Source of the DNA: Embiotoca jacksoni
Lineage: Eukaryota; Chordata; Actinopteri; Embiotocidae
DNA length: 64,000 nucleotides
Reading direction: 5' to 3'
Assembly (NCBI GenBank): GCA_022577435.1
Contig: JAKOON010000005.1
Span: 11,373,224 to 11,437,223 of the forward strand
Part shown: in pieces, positions 1 through 14,965 of the stretch
Layout: the number at the start of each line of letters is the position of its first letter
Numbering within the stretch: position 1 is the stretch's first letter
Translations under genes and position numbers: made by a program
The notes under the pieces: generated by a model
The model's database searches: none
What the model was told of the DNA's origin: nothing
What the model saw: the letters and a program-made list of their open reading frames with translations, nothing else

Positions 1-439
1 CTCGGTTCACGAGAAATGCACACAGCCTGTATTCTGCAACTGTGCTGTTTGGACTTCTGGAAGTTTGTGATGTCACAAACTAAGGCTCACTACGTCAGCT
101 CTCAGCACGACCCACTGTCCGACCGTTCGCGCAGAAGAAAACACCAAGCGGTCGTTCCATCACGGAACTAGCAAGCTGCAGGACCGAAGAAAACCTGTGG
201 CTGGCCTGGGTGTGCGTCACAAGAATCAGCCAATCAGAAGAGAGGTCACTGATATCACTGCGCCTTTAACACGCAGACAAAAATACAGCATGTTCTTGTT
301 AGAGCCTCAGAAAGAAGCTGAGGACAGACGATATAAAACTATATTGGGATTGTTTTTGCTACTTAAACCCACAAAAGTACAGTGTCTTCTTACAGATATC
401 AAGACCGCAAATAAAATGTGCAAAATATGGCACCTTTGA
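1..439. mobile_element. TTAA-type non-autonomous element, copy 1 (cut by window edge)
   Basis: The sequence matches copies at 25212-25541 and 43588-44036. All share the blocks GCAACTGTGC / CAACGGTGCC, TTTGTGATGTCACAAAC, CAGCACGACCCACTG and GCCAATCAGAAGA. It ends in AATATGGCACCTTTGA, close to the inverted complement of the start of copy 3. The left end is outside the window. I recognise this as a common teleost repeat but cannot name the superfamily. Confidence 0.7.
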
Positions 440-2039
440 GCCAAGGGAATTCTAAAGTGACACACTTGTTCCTTTGAAATACAAATCTAAAGGACGTTTT
501 GCTAATTTGTGACGAGGCGTGGTGTACTACGAGGGAAATACCAGCCACCACTGATACTATCTGATATGATTTCCACAGAAAGAGAACAAGAGACAAACCT
601 CCTGAGCTGCTTCTATCTTTTTGAAGAAGACATACAGTTGATGGGAATTTAGAAATCCCAGCACAAGACAGGTTTTATCATCTGCCTTTACAACAGAGAT
701 GAAAGCATCTGATACAGATGTGGAAGTATTTCTTTTCAAGCAAGTAAAATGCCTGCAATCACTGTGTTGAATGAATAGGTCAGCCTGGATGACTGTTTTT
801 AAGTATTCAGGGTGAAGAGAAACACGATCCTTCACAGTCAAATGTAAAGATACTGAAGTATATAAGCAGCTTGATAGTTTTTTTTCCACGACTCCTTTCT
901 AAATGTGTGTCCAGGGAGATATAATGAAGGGAAAATGTGTTTACACAAAAAAAAAAATTCTAATTACAAAAACATCAAAAGGAACGTGGTTAATTTTGCT
1001 GAGGCTAACAACATGGACCAATCAATGAGGAAGTCAAGCTTACAGTCCCACAGGCAGCCAGGAAGTTTAGGAAAGCTGAATACTGTAATGAACTCACTAA
1101 CACCTTACTAACTATAATTACATGAGCCAACCAGAAATCCCGTCCTAATGACATGTTGAATCGAAGAGCAGATACGGTAGTTGGAGGCACAGGGATTAAA
1201 CCAAGGTGCTCAAGTCAAAACAATAATAAAGCAAAGGAGTGGGAGGGAAATTAGGTCAGCAGACCAGGGAAGCCACAGTATTTTTCAAGCACAATGGTCG
1301 TGGTGAGCGACATCACAGAAGGTCGACAGAAGGCTTGGACAGGCTCGCTCCACTGCTCAGGCTGCTTTGTGAGCCTTGGCAGCACTGACAGTCACAAATT
1401 CCAAAGTTTGCAAGTCAGAACACCAATAGTGATGCGATCCAGCATGAGGATTGGCCCACCCCTCACAGCTCAGCCAAGTCATGACTGCATGCTGACTAGG
1501 CTCGACCCTCATATCGTTTGCCGTTAAATTCAGTGTATCAGTAAAGAGTAGAGGTGCTCCCAACGCCGCTGCTCTAGAAACAGCTATGTGTAGATGTTTT
1601 ACATCGATCATCACGCAGCTGACAGCGTCAACTTGTCAACTGGTGTTTACAACACTGAGGCAACCAAGCACAGAGGTAATTACTGGGATATTAATTATTT
1701 ATAGTTCAATTTGTCAACGTAAACCCTAAAATCTTTGGGTAAGCACTGTGTCAATTTGTGGGGCTTCGGTTTTGCAGAATTAGGAGACAAGTGTGATTTA
1801 CGAGAAGAATACCAAAAAGCTGTTTGGAATCTGATCTAGTCACATAAATAGTCATCTCTGAAGATATCACAGAAAATAGACTACATATTTTTAGTTCTCA
1901 ATAACAAATACAAGAGGAGGCGTTTTGTGTATTCATTAAAATGCTAAATTACACGGGAATGGAAGGTTTCTAAGGTGGCACTGCATGGTGCTTAAAAGCA
2001 TTCTGCAGAAACTGGATCTGTTGTATCCGAAGCACAATC

Positions 2040-2512
2040 AGGCAGACCAAAAGTGACCCCACCATCAGAAGATCAATACATCAAGCTTTGTTCACCGAAA
2101 GAAAAGCAACTTCATCGCAGATGCAAAATCTGCAAAACAAAGAACGCAAGACTCCACTCAACAAAAGCCAAAAGAAAGCTGTCTGTCTTCTTCTGGGAAG
2201 ATTATATATAAACTGACAACGCAGCGTGTGACGAAAAAAGTATTTATTGAGCCAGGACTGCATGCAGGAATTATTCTCAGAGGATGAGTAGTGTCTCTAA
2301 ACCACTTCTCAGGAGGGGAAACAAGGCCAAACGCTTGGGATGGGCTAAGAAACACCTGTATGAAACCCACAGTGAAACATGGGGGTGGCAATCTTCAAAT
2401 CTGGGAGTGTTTTGCTAATCAGGAGTTGGACCGCTGCACTGACCGAGAGGAAGCAGCACTCCATTCTTCAGAGACATGCTCCGTCTACGGACACAACGCC
2501 AGTAAATACTAA
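2040..2512 (+). pseudogene. Tc1/mariner-type transposase relic
   Basis: Fragments of a Tc1-like transposase are readable in two plus-strand frames. One frame, near 2299-2370, gives KPLLRRGNKAKRLGWAKKHL. The next frame, near 2365-2420, gives KPTVKHGGGNLQIWECF, the motif preceding the catalytic region in Tc1-like enzymes. An EPGLHAGI-like segment lies just upstream (about 2250-2275). The frameshift, in-frame stops and missing DDE residues show it is dead. Ends were not located. Confidence 0.75.
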
Positions 2513-3634
2513 AATGGCTCTGAATGCATGACATCAATGGAAATATATAGATATAGGTATATTGATTTTGAAGCCATAAACAAGCTGTGAAACTGCACAT
2601 ACCCTTTCAAATCCAATCACACTTCCCCCAGGTAAACGCTAGCTGAGAAGAGTTATCAGCCGGGCCTCTCACTCTCAGTTATCACAATGGACCCATAAAA
2701 AAAAATGCATACAGTTCATTGTGAAGCCTAATGAACGTATCAACTCTTCGGTGTCCGGGTGTAATGAGCCGGTTGGGAACAGATAATGGAAGCTGTGGTG
2801 CTGATTTGATAGAGCCAGTAACAACAACCCCATCCACATACACAGGGAGTCTCCATAACCAACAACAAAACTGATGATTACACAGCAGCGGAGAAAACGC
2901 GGCTCAGCATGTGGAATAGCTCATTCTATCAGCTCATTTCCCACCTGAGATTACTATCTTAGATTAAGATTGATTATGAGAGGTCTGGAGATGCAGCATC
3001 AGCCATTACCACACAAATGTCTACCATATTGAGCTGAGCCCAACTTTATGAATGATCAACTCTGCTCCACCAGACTTGAGCTAATGTGCGTCTGCATGTA
3101 ATAAAAGTTATTTGCCTTCACACAATAGAACATTGACCTGATCTTCCTTTCAAACATCCATAACCATATTTTCTCAGTGAATCCCCAGATCCACATCAGA
3201 TTTTCATTCATCACAGCCAGCAGGACAATTCAGTTACTCCAACGGCTCCTTTTTTTCTCCCGCAAATACTTCTTCATTGTCCACAAGAAGAGAACTGAGT
3301 GAAAATGGTCTATCCAACTCAAAGATTCAAGGGCTACAGCATCGTCTCAAATACCCTTCAATAAAAGTTTTATGGCACTCACTTACTGAAGATCAAGATA
3401 ACCATCTAAATGCATATGAATGGGAACAAAGGACTGAAATTGTAAAGCATTTCTTTTGATGAGTTAATTGAGGGGCTTCTGATAGACCTGATATTTTCCA
3501 TCTAGGTTGGCTGAGGTATTTGAGCTGTGGTGTATCCCATAAATTTGTGTATCCAGTCAACTTACAGGACTTATTTTTTTTTAAATAAAACAGCTGAAAG
3601 TTATCTCATCAGCAAGTATTTGAAGAATGAAGTA

Positions 3635-3790
3635 ATGGTTTATGTAGATTTGCCAAACATTATGTTGTCTTCCATCCCTAATGTGAGAATTTGCAGATTT
3701 TTGTGTTTTATGTGCTAGTAAATGAATTATCTTTCAGTTTTGGACTGAACAACCAAATAACAAATTTAAAGACATCAATTTGCGACCACA
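3635..3790. repeat. Dispersed teleost repeat fragment (GCAACTAATGATT family)
   Basis: The segment has the succession CCAAACATTATG, TGTGAGAATTTGCAG, TTTTATGTGCTAGTAAATGAA and TTTTGGACTGAACAACC. This matches a highly abundant fish repeat that I know from memory. Related fragments occur at 25585-25830, 26100-26300 and 26300-26460. Confidence 0.5.
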
Positions 3791-4123
3791 AAGGACTGAC
3801 TTAATGATCTGCAAAACTATCTGAAGAAAATCAATAATGAAAACAACAATAACAGTAACAGCAGTGGCCCTAAACCATTACATTGGCTAACTTTCTTTAA
3901 ACCCTGTGTGGTCTCCTTCTTTGTCTTGCTCAATGAGCCACGCTGTCACAGACCCACAGAGAGAGAGAGTGAAATGTGGTGACAGTATAAAACAAGGTTT
4001 TGATCCACTACTTAGCCTTCAGCAGTGCTGAGCATGCTCAGTAGGCCTGCCAGAGGGCCAGGCTCCTGCTTTGGCCTACTTCTGATAAAACCAATAATGT
4101 CATGGAAAGTTTCTTTGCAGTGA

Positions 4124-4126
<3 letters not shown>

Positions 4127-4200
<74 letters not shown>
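4127..4200. repeat. (TG)n microsatellite
   Basis: Uninterrupted TG dinucleotides, about 37 units, within plekha5 intron 3. Translations of it (poly Thr-His) are not proteins. Confidence 0.98.
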
Positions 4201-4204
<4 letters not shown>

Positions 4205-7200
4205 ACAGACAATGGGTGATAGAGAGGAGCATGTGTGGCCTCAATGTAGGAGAAAAAAAAAAATCAAATTGAATCAATCATAAGCACAAACAGATAGTCC
4301 CACCCCTGATAGGCATTATTGGTCTGTCTATCACACTCAATTTTAACAAGCAAAGATGGACAAACTGTAGTTGATGGAAAAGCCACAGCTACAACTGTAA
4401 CTGAAGGAAAAAGAGTTTCCTTCTCGACCGACGGAAAGATTGAGAGAAAGGCAGCCTTTAACTGACAATGTAATGAAACGCAATGCAGGATCTGTTAAGC
4501 TCTAGTTCCCCGAGTCCCCGGGCAGAGATATGGGGAGGCAGTGCTTCGCTCACTTTGGTGCAGCTGATTATAGAAAAGATGACCAACAGAAGTGGGTCAG
4601 CCATAAGAGTGACAGACGAAGATACTTGGAGACAGAGAGAAAGAAAGGGAGCGCTAGAGGCAGAGGAAGTTCATGTAAATATGAGTCTCAAGCCTCAGAA
4701 AATGATTCATGTTGGAAATTGGAAGGAGAAAAAATTGTGGAGTAAACAGTGTTTGTTTACACCTGAAAAACTCAGTAATCATGCAGGGGAATATTTACTG
4801 CAACATGAGCAGTACCTTACAATTACAGGTACATTTTTTGATTAGAATCCCATTTTTTTTAGTTTTACTTTCACCAGATGAGCTCTTTGGCAGCAAACAC
4901 AAAAACACTCATCATGTGCTGTGTATTGTCAAATGTTATCAACTTCAGGCTCCAACAAAGCAAATACCAGATGACTAAGCAAACATTGTGGAGAGCACAT
5001 ACTCAAGTTCTTGAAAACAATTCCAGTCACGTGAGAGACGTGCCTTGGAAAACAGCATATAAATTAGTCAATTAGTTCTATAGCCTCGTTTTTAGTGACT
5101 TTTTACATTGTCACGTTTGTTATGCATTTATTGTGTTATGTAAAATCTGTATTAGCTAAACTAAGTGGCACTGCAGGAGACCTGTGACTGATAAAACCTA
5201 TCATGGGACAAAAGCTCTGAGCAGACACAAAACTCGACACAAATTCGTGACGTCACGCTGGATGCTGAATCCTCGAAGAAATGGATCGGTTACAACTTCA
5301 AAACTAAAACCTGGCTGTTGTCTCATCAGCAGGCCAAATTCAACTCAACAGATAAATAGAGAAGAAGAAGAAAAAAAAAAGAAAGCCCGTGACTGCTCCA
5401 CATTCACAGGGAGTCACGTGTATTCAGTTTTTCAGTCAGCACATGCAAACATGTTACTGATAGGTTTAAAGGACGGTCATGGAGGTTTCCATAATTGTAT
5501 TTAGAGTATCTCAAGTCTGTCAGACCATTTCAGAGCACTAAACCTACCAGTTGTATCTCATAAGTGGCCACTTTGTACGTAAACGCAATTTTCTTGTGCG
5601 AGGTGCAGATAAATGAGTATTATGAATAAGTAAAATAAAAACAGCAAGGCCAAAGGGCAACCCAAACAATGCCCTTACTGAAGTTGCCCACATCCCGATT
5701 TGACTACGACAAGAGCCTGTTAATCCATGTTTGAAATGGGGGCAATCAATGCCACTCAAAAACAGGGGCTGGGTGAACGCAGCCTGCAGAGGAAGCTGAC
5801 AAATTTAGGACAGCTTTCTGTGCCGGGCAGTCAACTGAGTAAGTGACTAAATCCAAGGGGAGTTTGTCACATTCATTTATCATCTCACTTGTCACTTGCA
5901 ATCATATTCTTCAATCAAATAATCAAAGTACTCTTTATGGCATAACAATTTTGTTTTTTAAAGCTTTAAATCTGGAGGACATTACTTCTTGAGGCAGGTT
6001 TAAATATTTTCCATAATTTTATTAGCTCTTTAAAAACAGGCACATTTGAGGGAGATGCCATATTTGTATCTGTTTTACAGGGAGTGTCTCCTCTTAGGTC
6101 ACCTGCTGCTGTTTTCGTAGGTGCAGCTGTATTACGCAAATCCTCTGAGAAAAAGGATAACAAGCTATTCCTGTCAGGGCTTCAAATCCTGTCCCTCTAC
6201 AGCTCAGCACGCCTACAACCAAGCAGTCACGTCCAGCTTATTCATGATAACTGTGGACGCATGATATTTTTTCATATCAACAAGCTCCGTGACAATCTGT
6301 TGTAAATTTTGTGGGCTGCAGCTCCCTCCTGGTTGCAGCCCTTTGACCAACAGCTGCATGTGTCAGGTGTACAGTTGTAACGGGTCACGGGGGCAATACA
6401 TCAACACCCTGACAAGCACATATTTCATAAAAAGGGGAGGGAAGGACTTGGAGAGGCCAGAGAAAAGTGGGCGAATGGTAGCTGACTGAACAAAAACAAT
6501 ATAAAAACCAAAGTCCAAAAGCAGCCAACTTCTCCTGTTGAAGGAAAAACACAGACCTTCCAAAAAAGATTCAACAAAACCAGATTTGCATTGGCCACAT
6601 GCGCAGGGTGATTTCCATAAAAGAGTTAGCAGCTGTGTGCTACTCAGGAAGACAGTAGGAAGAAATATTCCCTGTGGGACACCACACTCGACTGTAAACA
6701 CCTGAAGGTAAAATACACCGAGTCATCCTCCTACTCCTGGAAAAGCTTTTTTATTTTGAGATGAAACACGTTCTTAAGTGCCACTTACCTGGATGGATGA
6801 TGCAACAAGCACACAGAGTGGGTGCAAGGTGGGAGAGAATAAGAAAAACAGGAAATGTGTTGTTCGTAATTGGGCACAAGCACGTCTGTGAACCTTTACA
6901 CTCCCACACAAAAGCATTAATTAATTTGCACACACTCTGAGTGAGAGGTATGCTTACTTTAATCACAATTACCAAGTTACAATGAACACCGAGATGCTTG
7001 ACGTTATGGCCAAAATCCAACACTGCCCTCTAGTGGCAACTCTAGTTTGTTACACTTAATTTGTACAAAACATAACATGGCAAACGTTTGGCATGGCAAA
7101 CATGAATCACATATATAATAAAACAGTTGAAAGTTACTTTAAGACACATTTGGTAGAAGTCGTTATAGCCGGCCAAGAGTGTGCGACTGCATCACCAAAA

Positions 7201-10168
7201 ATTGTATTATAAAATGCACTGATACAAAAACTGTTGCCAGTACAAGTTTCGGAGATTTAGGAAATACTGATACACTCTGTGAGATCGTATATCTCATTAG
7301 AAATGTTGCTAGAACAAAAGTCTCAATTTATTAAAAGTGACAAAGCGTCTCAGACGTGTCTACCATATAAAAAAACGGCATTTATACCAGGGAACATGTT
7401 GTGCTACTTTGACGCCCTCTGCTGGGTAAAATCAGTAATTACACGCAGTTAGCAAAATCACTTAATAGAATGCAGGCTCACATCTGGTCTTAATTTCAAT
7501 GCTTATTTCTCACTTTCAGCAGCACAGTCAGCTACCCCTGCAGCTGGAAAACGATGCAAAAGAAAATGACTCTCTGAAGACGAGCAAAGGAACGCATGCA
7601 GGCATGAAACAATTTCCCCCACATGATAGGAGCCATGCATGATCTCACTAAATCTATGAATAATCATCACAAAGATCACAAAGAAGGAGATTTGTGTGAG
7701 CACAGCTGCCAGACTGTTTAGACTCATCTGTGTTTGGATGAGAAGCCTTACAAACAGACGGACACAAATCCAAAGCAAAAACGGGCTATTTTGTTTTTCT
7801 GTCAACTCCTTTTTCAACCACATGCGAACATCCAACAGCAGAGTGTCGCCTACTTTGAGTCATGAGAGTGCAGCCACTAGTCCAGAAAAAAAAAATCTTC
7901 TCATGTTTCATGGTTATTTCTGGCACTTCATTACATCAGGACTTGACATATGCAGATGTTTATTCTGCTTATGAATAATGAGATCAATCACAAAACATGC
8001 ACATATACCGGTTTATTTTTGAACTTGTCTTTCTATCGAGACAAACGCAAGCCCAATATTGTGTATAATACTGATTTTAGGGTTGTGGTTGTGGCATCAA
8101 ACAGAAGTACAAACTACAGGCCAAACCCATCAGGGCTTCTGAGTTGTGAAAAAGTCATATTCCTTTTTTTTGTACACAAATCATAGTCTTGTGCATTTTT
8201 CAATTCCCGCAGAGGCACGGATATTATTTAGATCAAAGAATAGACAAATGTTTAAAACTCAATCAGACAATGTCAGAAACTAAACATTGATCAAAGAACA
8301 GCCTCCATTTAATTTTGGAAAATAACTTCAATCAAATACGGAAACCTCAAAATAATTCAGATCAAAGTGCCTTTCATCTCTCTACTCTGCACATAGATGT
8401 GTAACTTGTTCTAATGGCTGTTCTGGAGGAGAATAAAACAAGCACATTTGTTACCGAGACAATCAGACAGACACACATAGCTCAGGCATTGTCAAAAATC
8501 GCTTTCATGAGGACTTCTAAATAACTTTTCAATTCACGCTTCTCTTTTTCTCCACTCCAGGTGTGAGTGCTGCTTGGCGGGGGCAACCCCAGCTGCCCTC
8601 AGGCCAGTTTGAAAATGGAGCCTCTCCTCTTGAGCCACCCGTCATCTGCTGCTGTCATCTCTTCCCCGATAACCTCTAAAAGTTCAAATGCTGGGAGCAT
8701 CCGTTTCACATGCCCGAGTCACCTCAAATAAATAAAACGTATACTTAAATCCCATCGTAAGTCAGACTTAAATCCTCCTTTCCTTTTATTCCAACGAGGT
8801 TGTTTAGAGTATTGAAGCGGACCCGGGGAAACCTCTGCCTCACCCGCAGCAGCTCCTGCCAGATTCCTTGGGGGAACTTTGACATGGACCTTTCCCACAC
8901 ACAACACACATGTAAACAGGATTAGCAGATCTCCATGACTCATGGATAATCAGAATCATCTTTAGTGTTGTTTTATATAGGCTCAAGGCCGCCGCAGTAA
9001 GGGAAAGTGCCATCTGTCTGAGCAGTGTCCATTAAGCACCCAGCATACGGCTGTGCATTTCAGAGACCGAGATGGGAAACGGATACATTTTTGCAGACAG
9101 AATATGAATTTGTTCCCAACAGACTCTGGTTGATTTCCCCTGCTGCATCAACAAATCTAGTTGTAAACCAAAGTGGTAACTGAGATCCACTTCAAGGGAA
9201 TAATTAACATTTTCCATTAGAAAAGTTCTCAAACATAAGAAAACTATTTTACAAGCAAGGATCCTCTTGCAGTAAACCTGCAGTAAGAGGCAGCTTGAAA
9301 CACTTGTGTTCTTCATGAAACGAAACAGAACACATCCTAAACTGCCCTCTGACTCAGAAAATCTCTTAGGTGTCGAATACAAAAAAAAAGAATTTTCCAA
9401 AGGCTGCATAACACAAAAGTATGCACAAATCCTTTTGAAACATTGAACATGTTAGTGCAAAACAACACTGCACCGCACTGCAAACTAGGAAATAAACATT
9501 TGAGCAGCAGAATCGAATGGGTGTACCGCAAATGCAATATGAACAATCAGTATGTCAGCAAAGCACTTCCGTAGTTGTATTTTTAAGGTCGTGTTTGAAC
9601 TGGCACAATCATCTTGAGCAACACTGTGTAAGTTCATATCCCCTATTAGTTACCACCCAAATCAAAGCAATATGCACCTTTGATTTGGATGGTAAGTGTC
9701 ATAGATTACATGACAACCACAGACATGAGTCTTTAAAAACATCCTGCACCGTGCACGTAGACGGACTGATCACAATACTCTAAAAGTCTGTTGCCAATTT
9801 ATTACAATTCTTCACGCCTGTTCAAGTGTTTCTATGCGTGTTTTTTCTATCGAAGTGTTATCCACTAACAATCCACGGCGGTCACACCAGGCCACATGAA
9901 GCCACCGTTTTCATCGAGGATGAAAATGAACCCTTGTGTAAATTAATATATCCCTTTAGGGCGCTATTTTTTTTTTGTTTCTCATGTCAGGTTAACTGAG
10001 GTGGAAATGGACAGCCTTGATGTTTCACATTGTTGCCAGTAATGAATGCACAACTGAGGCTTTACAACACACGGCGAGTCCCAATATCTTACTGCACTGA
10101 GGAGATGTTTTGTATTTTGTGTGCTGTGCTGCAACGACATGTGGAAGTATGAGAATGAAAGGCTGATC

Positions 10169-10209
10169 CACACACACACACACACACGCACACACACACA
10201 CACACACAC
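10169..10209. repeat. (CA)n microsatellite, one interruption
   Basis: About 20 CA units with a single G interruption near 10188. Confidence 0.97.
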
Positions 10210-12251
10210 GTCCTTCATCCATTACTGAAGAAAGCTCTTAGCGTGAATCCATCAGTACTTCATTACTAGAATGGCTCTGTTAGCATTGCTGGAACTCAGC
10301 CAACAACTCAGCTCAGTGTGGAGACTGGCCGAAAGACCGGTTTGATGCTTCAAAAGGAAGACAGCGTGCATTCGGTAAAAACCTGTGCTTTTTGGGCCAT
10401 CAACTACCAAACATCGGAACTAATATTTGTGGACAGAACTAAAGAGTTTAAACCTCCAGGTTTGATTAAACAGGTATCACAAAAAACATGAAAACCAAAA
10501 TGCACAGATATCACTGTCAGTGTCTCTCATCCAGCCTTGACCCTCCAGACGTGGACCACAATTAAGAGGCTGTCGAGCAAATCAAATATGTCCGACGTTC
10601 CTTTGGTGAATAGCTGGAACCACGAAGGAAACAAATGAGCCTATCAGAGCCACCGAGGGCACGACTGCAGCAGCTGATAACTGCTAGCGACACAGGCAAC
10701 AGGATTTCAGCTGGATGACTGCTGGTAGCTTTTCAAAAATGCTGCTCGCAGCAGCCTCCTTCTCCTCTCAGGTTATTATGTACACAGGCTCCGACTTTCA
10801 GTCAAAGAACCAGTCATTTAGCAGTTCATTTTGTTTTTTGTTCTGACAATTCGAGTGCATGCGTGTTGTGCTCAGCTATCATACAAGCGCTAGCCTTTCA
10901 CCAAGTAAATAGTGAAACATAATCTTCAGGATTTATGTGAATTCATTGCTGGGTAAGAGATGTAACACCAATTCTCCTAAAATAACAACAAGTCCTGTCA
11001 GGCATTGTGCTGGCCAGGTTTCTGAAAAAAAATGAATAAACATGTTTTTGAAAACGCTGCCGTTCTGACTGTAGGTAGGGTAAAGCCAATTTTTAAGCTT
11101 GGCAGTGAGCCTGTTCCGACCGTGCTTTAGTTCTTGGCAAAGAGCAAACTTCTTGTGTACATATTTACACTGTCACGCTGAATGACTAATGAGCCTGCCT
11201 CCCCCATAAATAAACAATGAAAACAAATAGGCAGAGTGGCAAATTCTAACAGTTTAGAAGATCTTACAGACCACGTAAAATCCCTTACAAAGAAACCTGC
11301 TGTAGATCGGGGCAAGATTTCAGAGTCTTTAGAAATATCACTGACCACGAACCACATTTATGAAGCACTTAAAAAGTCAGACTTCACAGATGATCCACAT
11401 TAAGTCTGACTCACACTAAAAATTCTCAGCTACTTGAGAGTTAGTCATGAACCTTTATACACATACCGTCATTATATTTCATTCTGATTGTGGATTTTGA
11501 CACCTTCTTTTGAGACCTTACCTTCTGTAAGGTCATTTGATACATGAAAGAAAAAAGGAAAAGGAAAATGATTTACTGTGAAAAATCACCAAATCTGCTG
11601 ATTTACTTCTCTAATAATAAACATAAAAACAGAATCCAAAAACCCAGCAATTTCAATGTATTGTAATGTAAATGCAATAAAGGCAGCAGATTCTCCAAAA
11701 ATGTTTTCTCCAAAAATGATTGAAACGGTGAATTAACTGTCAAAGCATGTGAACTTTCTGCCACTTTTCTCCCACCAAATTATTTCTATTAATTGTGGCA
11801 GCTCTAATCATGTTAATACTTCTTTTTTTTTTTTAAACGTGATTTAAATGCACTGTACTCTCTGCATGCATCAAGATGTGCTATACGGCACAGTGCACAA
11901 TCCAACAGTATAGTCCAAAAGATCTCGTGGCTCATCTCTCCGCAGTTGTGACATTTAAACCGGCTGTATTTCCCACCCCTACAAACACACATATACCACA
12001 CAGTCAGCACAGACCCAATAAGGACCATCCTCAGACGAGTGGCGGGCAGTATTAAAGCTGTCCGGGGAAGACATCTGGAAACGGACTAAAAGTCTTGGGT
12101 AAGGTAGCGGCTAAATCCTGCTTCCTTACACAAGAAGCACAGAGGCAGAAACATAGCAATCACAGCATCACAGTTAAAGGCGAGGGTGTTATTTATCTGA
12201 ACCACCAGCAGAGGTCTTGCAGAGAAACACAGTGGGTTCCCTCTCATTCAG

Positions 12252-12290
12252 AGAGGAGGAGGAGGAGGAGGAGGAGGAGGAGGAGGAGGG
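12252..12290. repeat. (GGA)n microsatellite
   Basis: About 13 GGA units, purine-only on the plus strand. Apparent poly-Arg or poly-Ser frames here are artefacts. Confidence 0.97.
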
Positions 12291-14965
12291 ATGGCTGCAC
12301 ACAACAGTTTGTGAATTGCAGCACAGAGGTGGGAAGGCTGCATTTATTCTTGAGCAAGTAGTGCTGATATTCAAGCCAGACTCTTGACTTCCAGAGACAA
12401 TTCATTCCTGCTGCTGCAGAAACATATTGCAGCAGGCTGACAGCTGATTAGATTGATGGATCGCCATGAGGTGCAACCATTACTACGGTTATGAAGCCCC
12501 TGTCAGCTCACTCCACTCTGGCCTCATCTCTCACACAGCCTCTAACTGGGAGTGAAAACAGGCTGTGCAGAGCTGATATGCAGCATGAAAGGAGGGAGCG
12601 ATTGATTTTATTGCACCTCGTCTTAACCTATGGAGTTTTCAGCCACTGGTGACAATGTAGGATGATGTTTTGTTGAATGTTGATATCTCGACTCCTGATG
12701 ATCACGAGGACACACGAGGTAAAGTGATGCACATTTCTGCCGACTGCTGAGTGCAGTAAACGGTTGGCAGTGAGGCTGAGTTATAAAAGTGGAGAAACCA
12801 CAATGTGGCCAATGTAAACAATTCAGGTATCAACAACAAAAATGTTGCATTAAATCTACTCACCATCTTTGTTAGAACTCCAGGATCCAGGACGCATGAA
12901 GTACTTCCAAGGCACCAATTTAGATCAACGGATGCCCATTTAGCAGTTTGTTTTCTCCAGGGTCTTGCAATAGGGACTGACAATTTGTTTTCGTGCTCTG
13001 CCACACCGTGGCAACATTACTCTTATGGTAACTCAGGTGATGTTAAAAAAAAAAAAAGGATTGTGAGATAAACAAAAGTAGAATATCAATCACCGCAAGT
13101 ACACGTTATTCAATGAGAGACTTGAGAAAGAGTTCAAATATTTGTTTAAGCAGAGACAGATGAGGACAGAGTGTGGGAGAGGAGTTACTACCCCACAGTT
13201 GAGCAATAAAAGCCGAGCATTCAATCACTGCTACTGTCAATGCGTGTCTGTCTGTCCCACACACAGAGAACCAAATCCCAGGAGAGGATCTCACCCTCAT
13301 ACTGTATAGACGTTACGGCATGATGTCATTTTATTTTCAATCAGTTTTAAATATCTCTACTCTGTCTAATCTGACGGGTCTGATGTTCTGACACTCAGAG
13401 AACTTTGTACTATTTGAAGAAGTCGTGATGACCTGGCTACTATTTATATCTGTCGAGTGCCCCATTTGGCAGCAGTGCACTCAAGTCATGATGGGCTTCA
13501 CAGAAAACGCATGCAGACAGACATGCAAGAGGCCTGATAAGGTTGAGAGGAACTATGGAAAATCATATAAGGACTCTTTAGATGATTGGCTCCTACAAGT
13601 GCCAGCAATGGAGCTGGACTTTAAGGGAGAAAAAAAAAAAAAATCAGTTCATCTAATCTCTACCAGAAATGAATAAACCATTAAAGATAACGCTAAGGGT
13701 TATCAAACTACATATTAGGGAGCCAGCCACTTTATTCCCAATTATTCACCCTCACTATAAGATTCTCGTGAGCCAGGGAACATCAAAGGCTCACACCTAA
13801 GGAGCCAAAAGCATTTGTGCTGTCACAGAGCTCATGAAACACAGATGAGATTTGTGCGAGGATTAAAAACTGAGAAGAGAAAGAAACAATGTCCTGCTGT
13901 TAGCATACATTACGTCTCGCCTGATCGACATGTGCCTGGGAAAGACCAGTGTGGGATCTGTGAGGTCTGCAGGAGGGGCGCCGCAGGCGACACCGTTGCC
14001 AGGAGAGAGAAGGGAGCGAATAAAGCCACAGAACCAAGAGGGTACGATATTAAACCCTCCACTGCTGAGGCTAAATTGAAAACTTGGCACCAACCAGTTC
14101 ATCAGTTTAGCACTGTGCCTTTTATGTCAACCCTCTGGAACACTGTGAAAACAACACAGGCTGCCATATTTTAGTGGACACTTCGCGTGAAGGTGTGACT
14201 GTGGAAACAGACAGAGCAGCTGAAGGAAGAAAAGAACAACAACAAAAAAAGTCGACCGGCCTCCTGTTTGGATGTGGATGAAGACAAATTTGAAGCTGAA
14301 TTTGTAACAATCTGTTTCAGGAAACCGTACACTGGTCCCAAATCCTCTGTGGACATTTTAACATGGTGCTCCAAGAGCTCACAGCTGTAGAGCATTTGAA
14401 CAGAGTGATGGCTTCCAAAAGCTTTCTAATCATCACGGACCATCTGGAAAACAACTGGGCCGTGCACTGTCCACAGGACAGAGGTAGACAGACGGGGAGA
14501 GCAGAGAGAGGAAGATAAAGATGCGGAGAGAAAGTTTACGCTTTTTCAGGGTACAATATGGCAGCTGCAACATTTTAGGAGCGTACGAGATATCCACCAC
14601 CTACGGATCACAGAACAGATAACATGGACCCGAAGTAAAAGGATTTCCATCTGCAAACTAAAAGGGCATTCGTAGAGCACAGACATTTGTCAAGGCCAAT
14701 CGTCCACTCTTCTATGATATGCAAATTTGCAACCACAATACATGTCTGGATATTTTTTTGCAACTGTACCAGTTCTGGTTCTCCTCTGTTAAAACAGCGT
14801 CCCCGCATGCTCCACGACGACAGCTTGCCGCTTTGAGTTTGAGCGAGTGCACGCGTGTCCGAGAAGGTTACGTGGAACCGAGAATATAAACTGTGACACA
14901 ACGTCTACATACTTCTAGAATGTTTCGTGATAGAATGAGAAATGAGAAATGCTCTGCACTTATGG

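Noticed and set aside
4012..4277. Poly Thr-His frames on the minus strand
   Set aside because: They are translations of the TG microsatellite.
6363..6701. 112-codon minus-strand frame with a CGVPQG motif, reminiscent of reverse transcriptase
   Set aside because: Only six residues fit; no YxDD box or flanking RT motifs on either strand nearby.
12095..12374. Arg-rich and Ser-rich frames
   Set aside because: Both are produced by the GGA repeat on its two strands.
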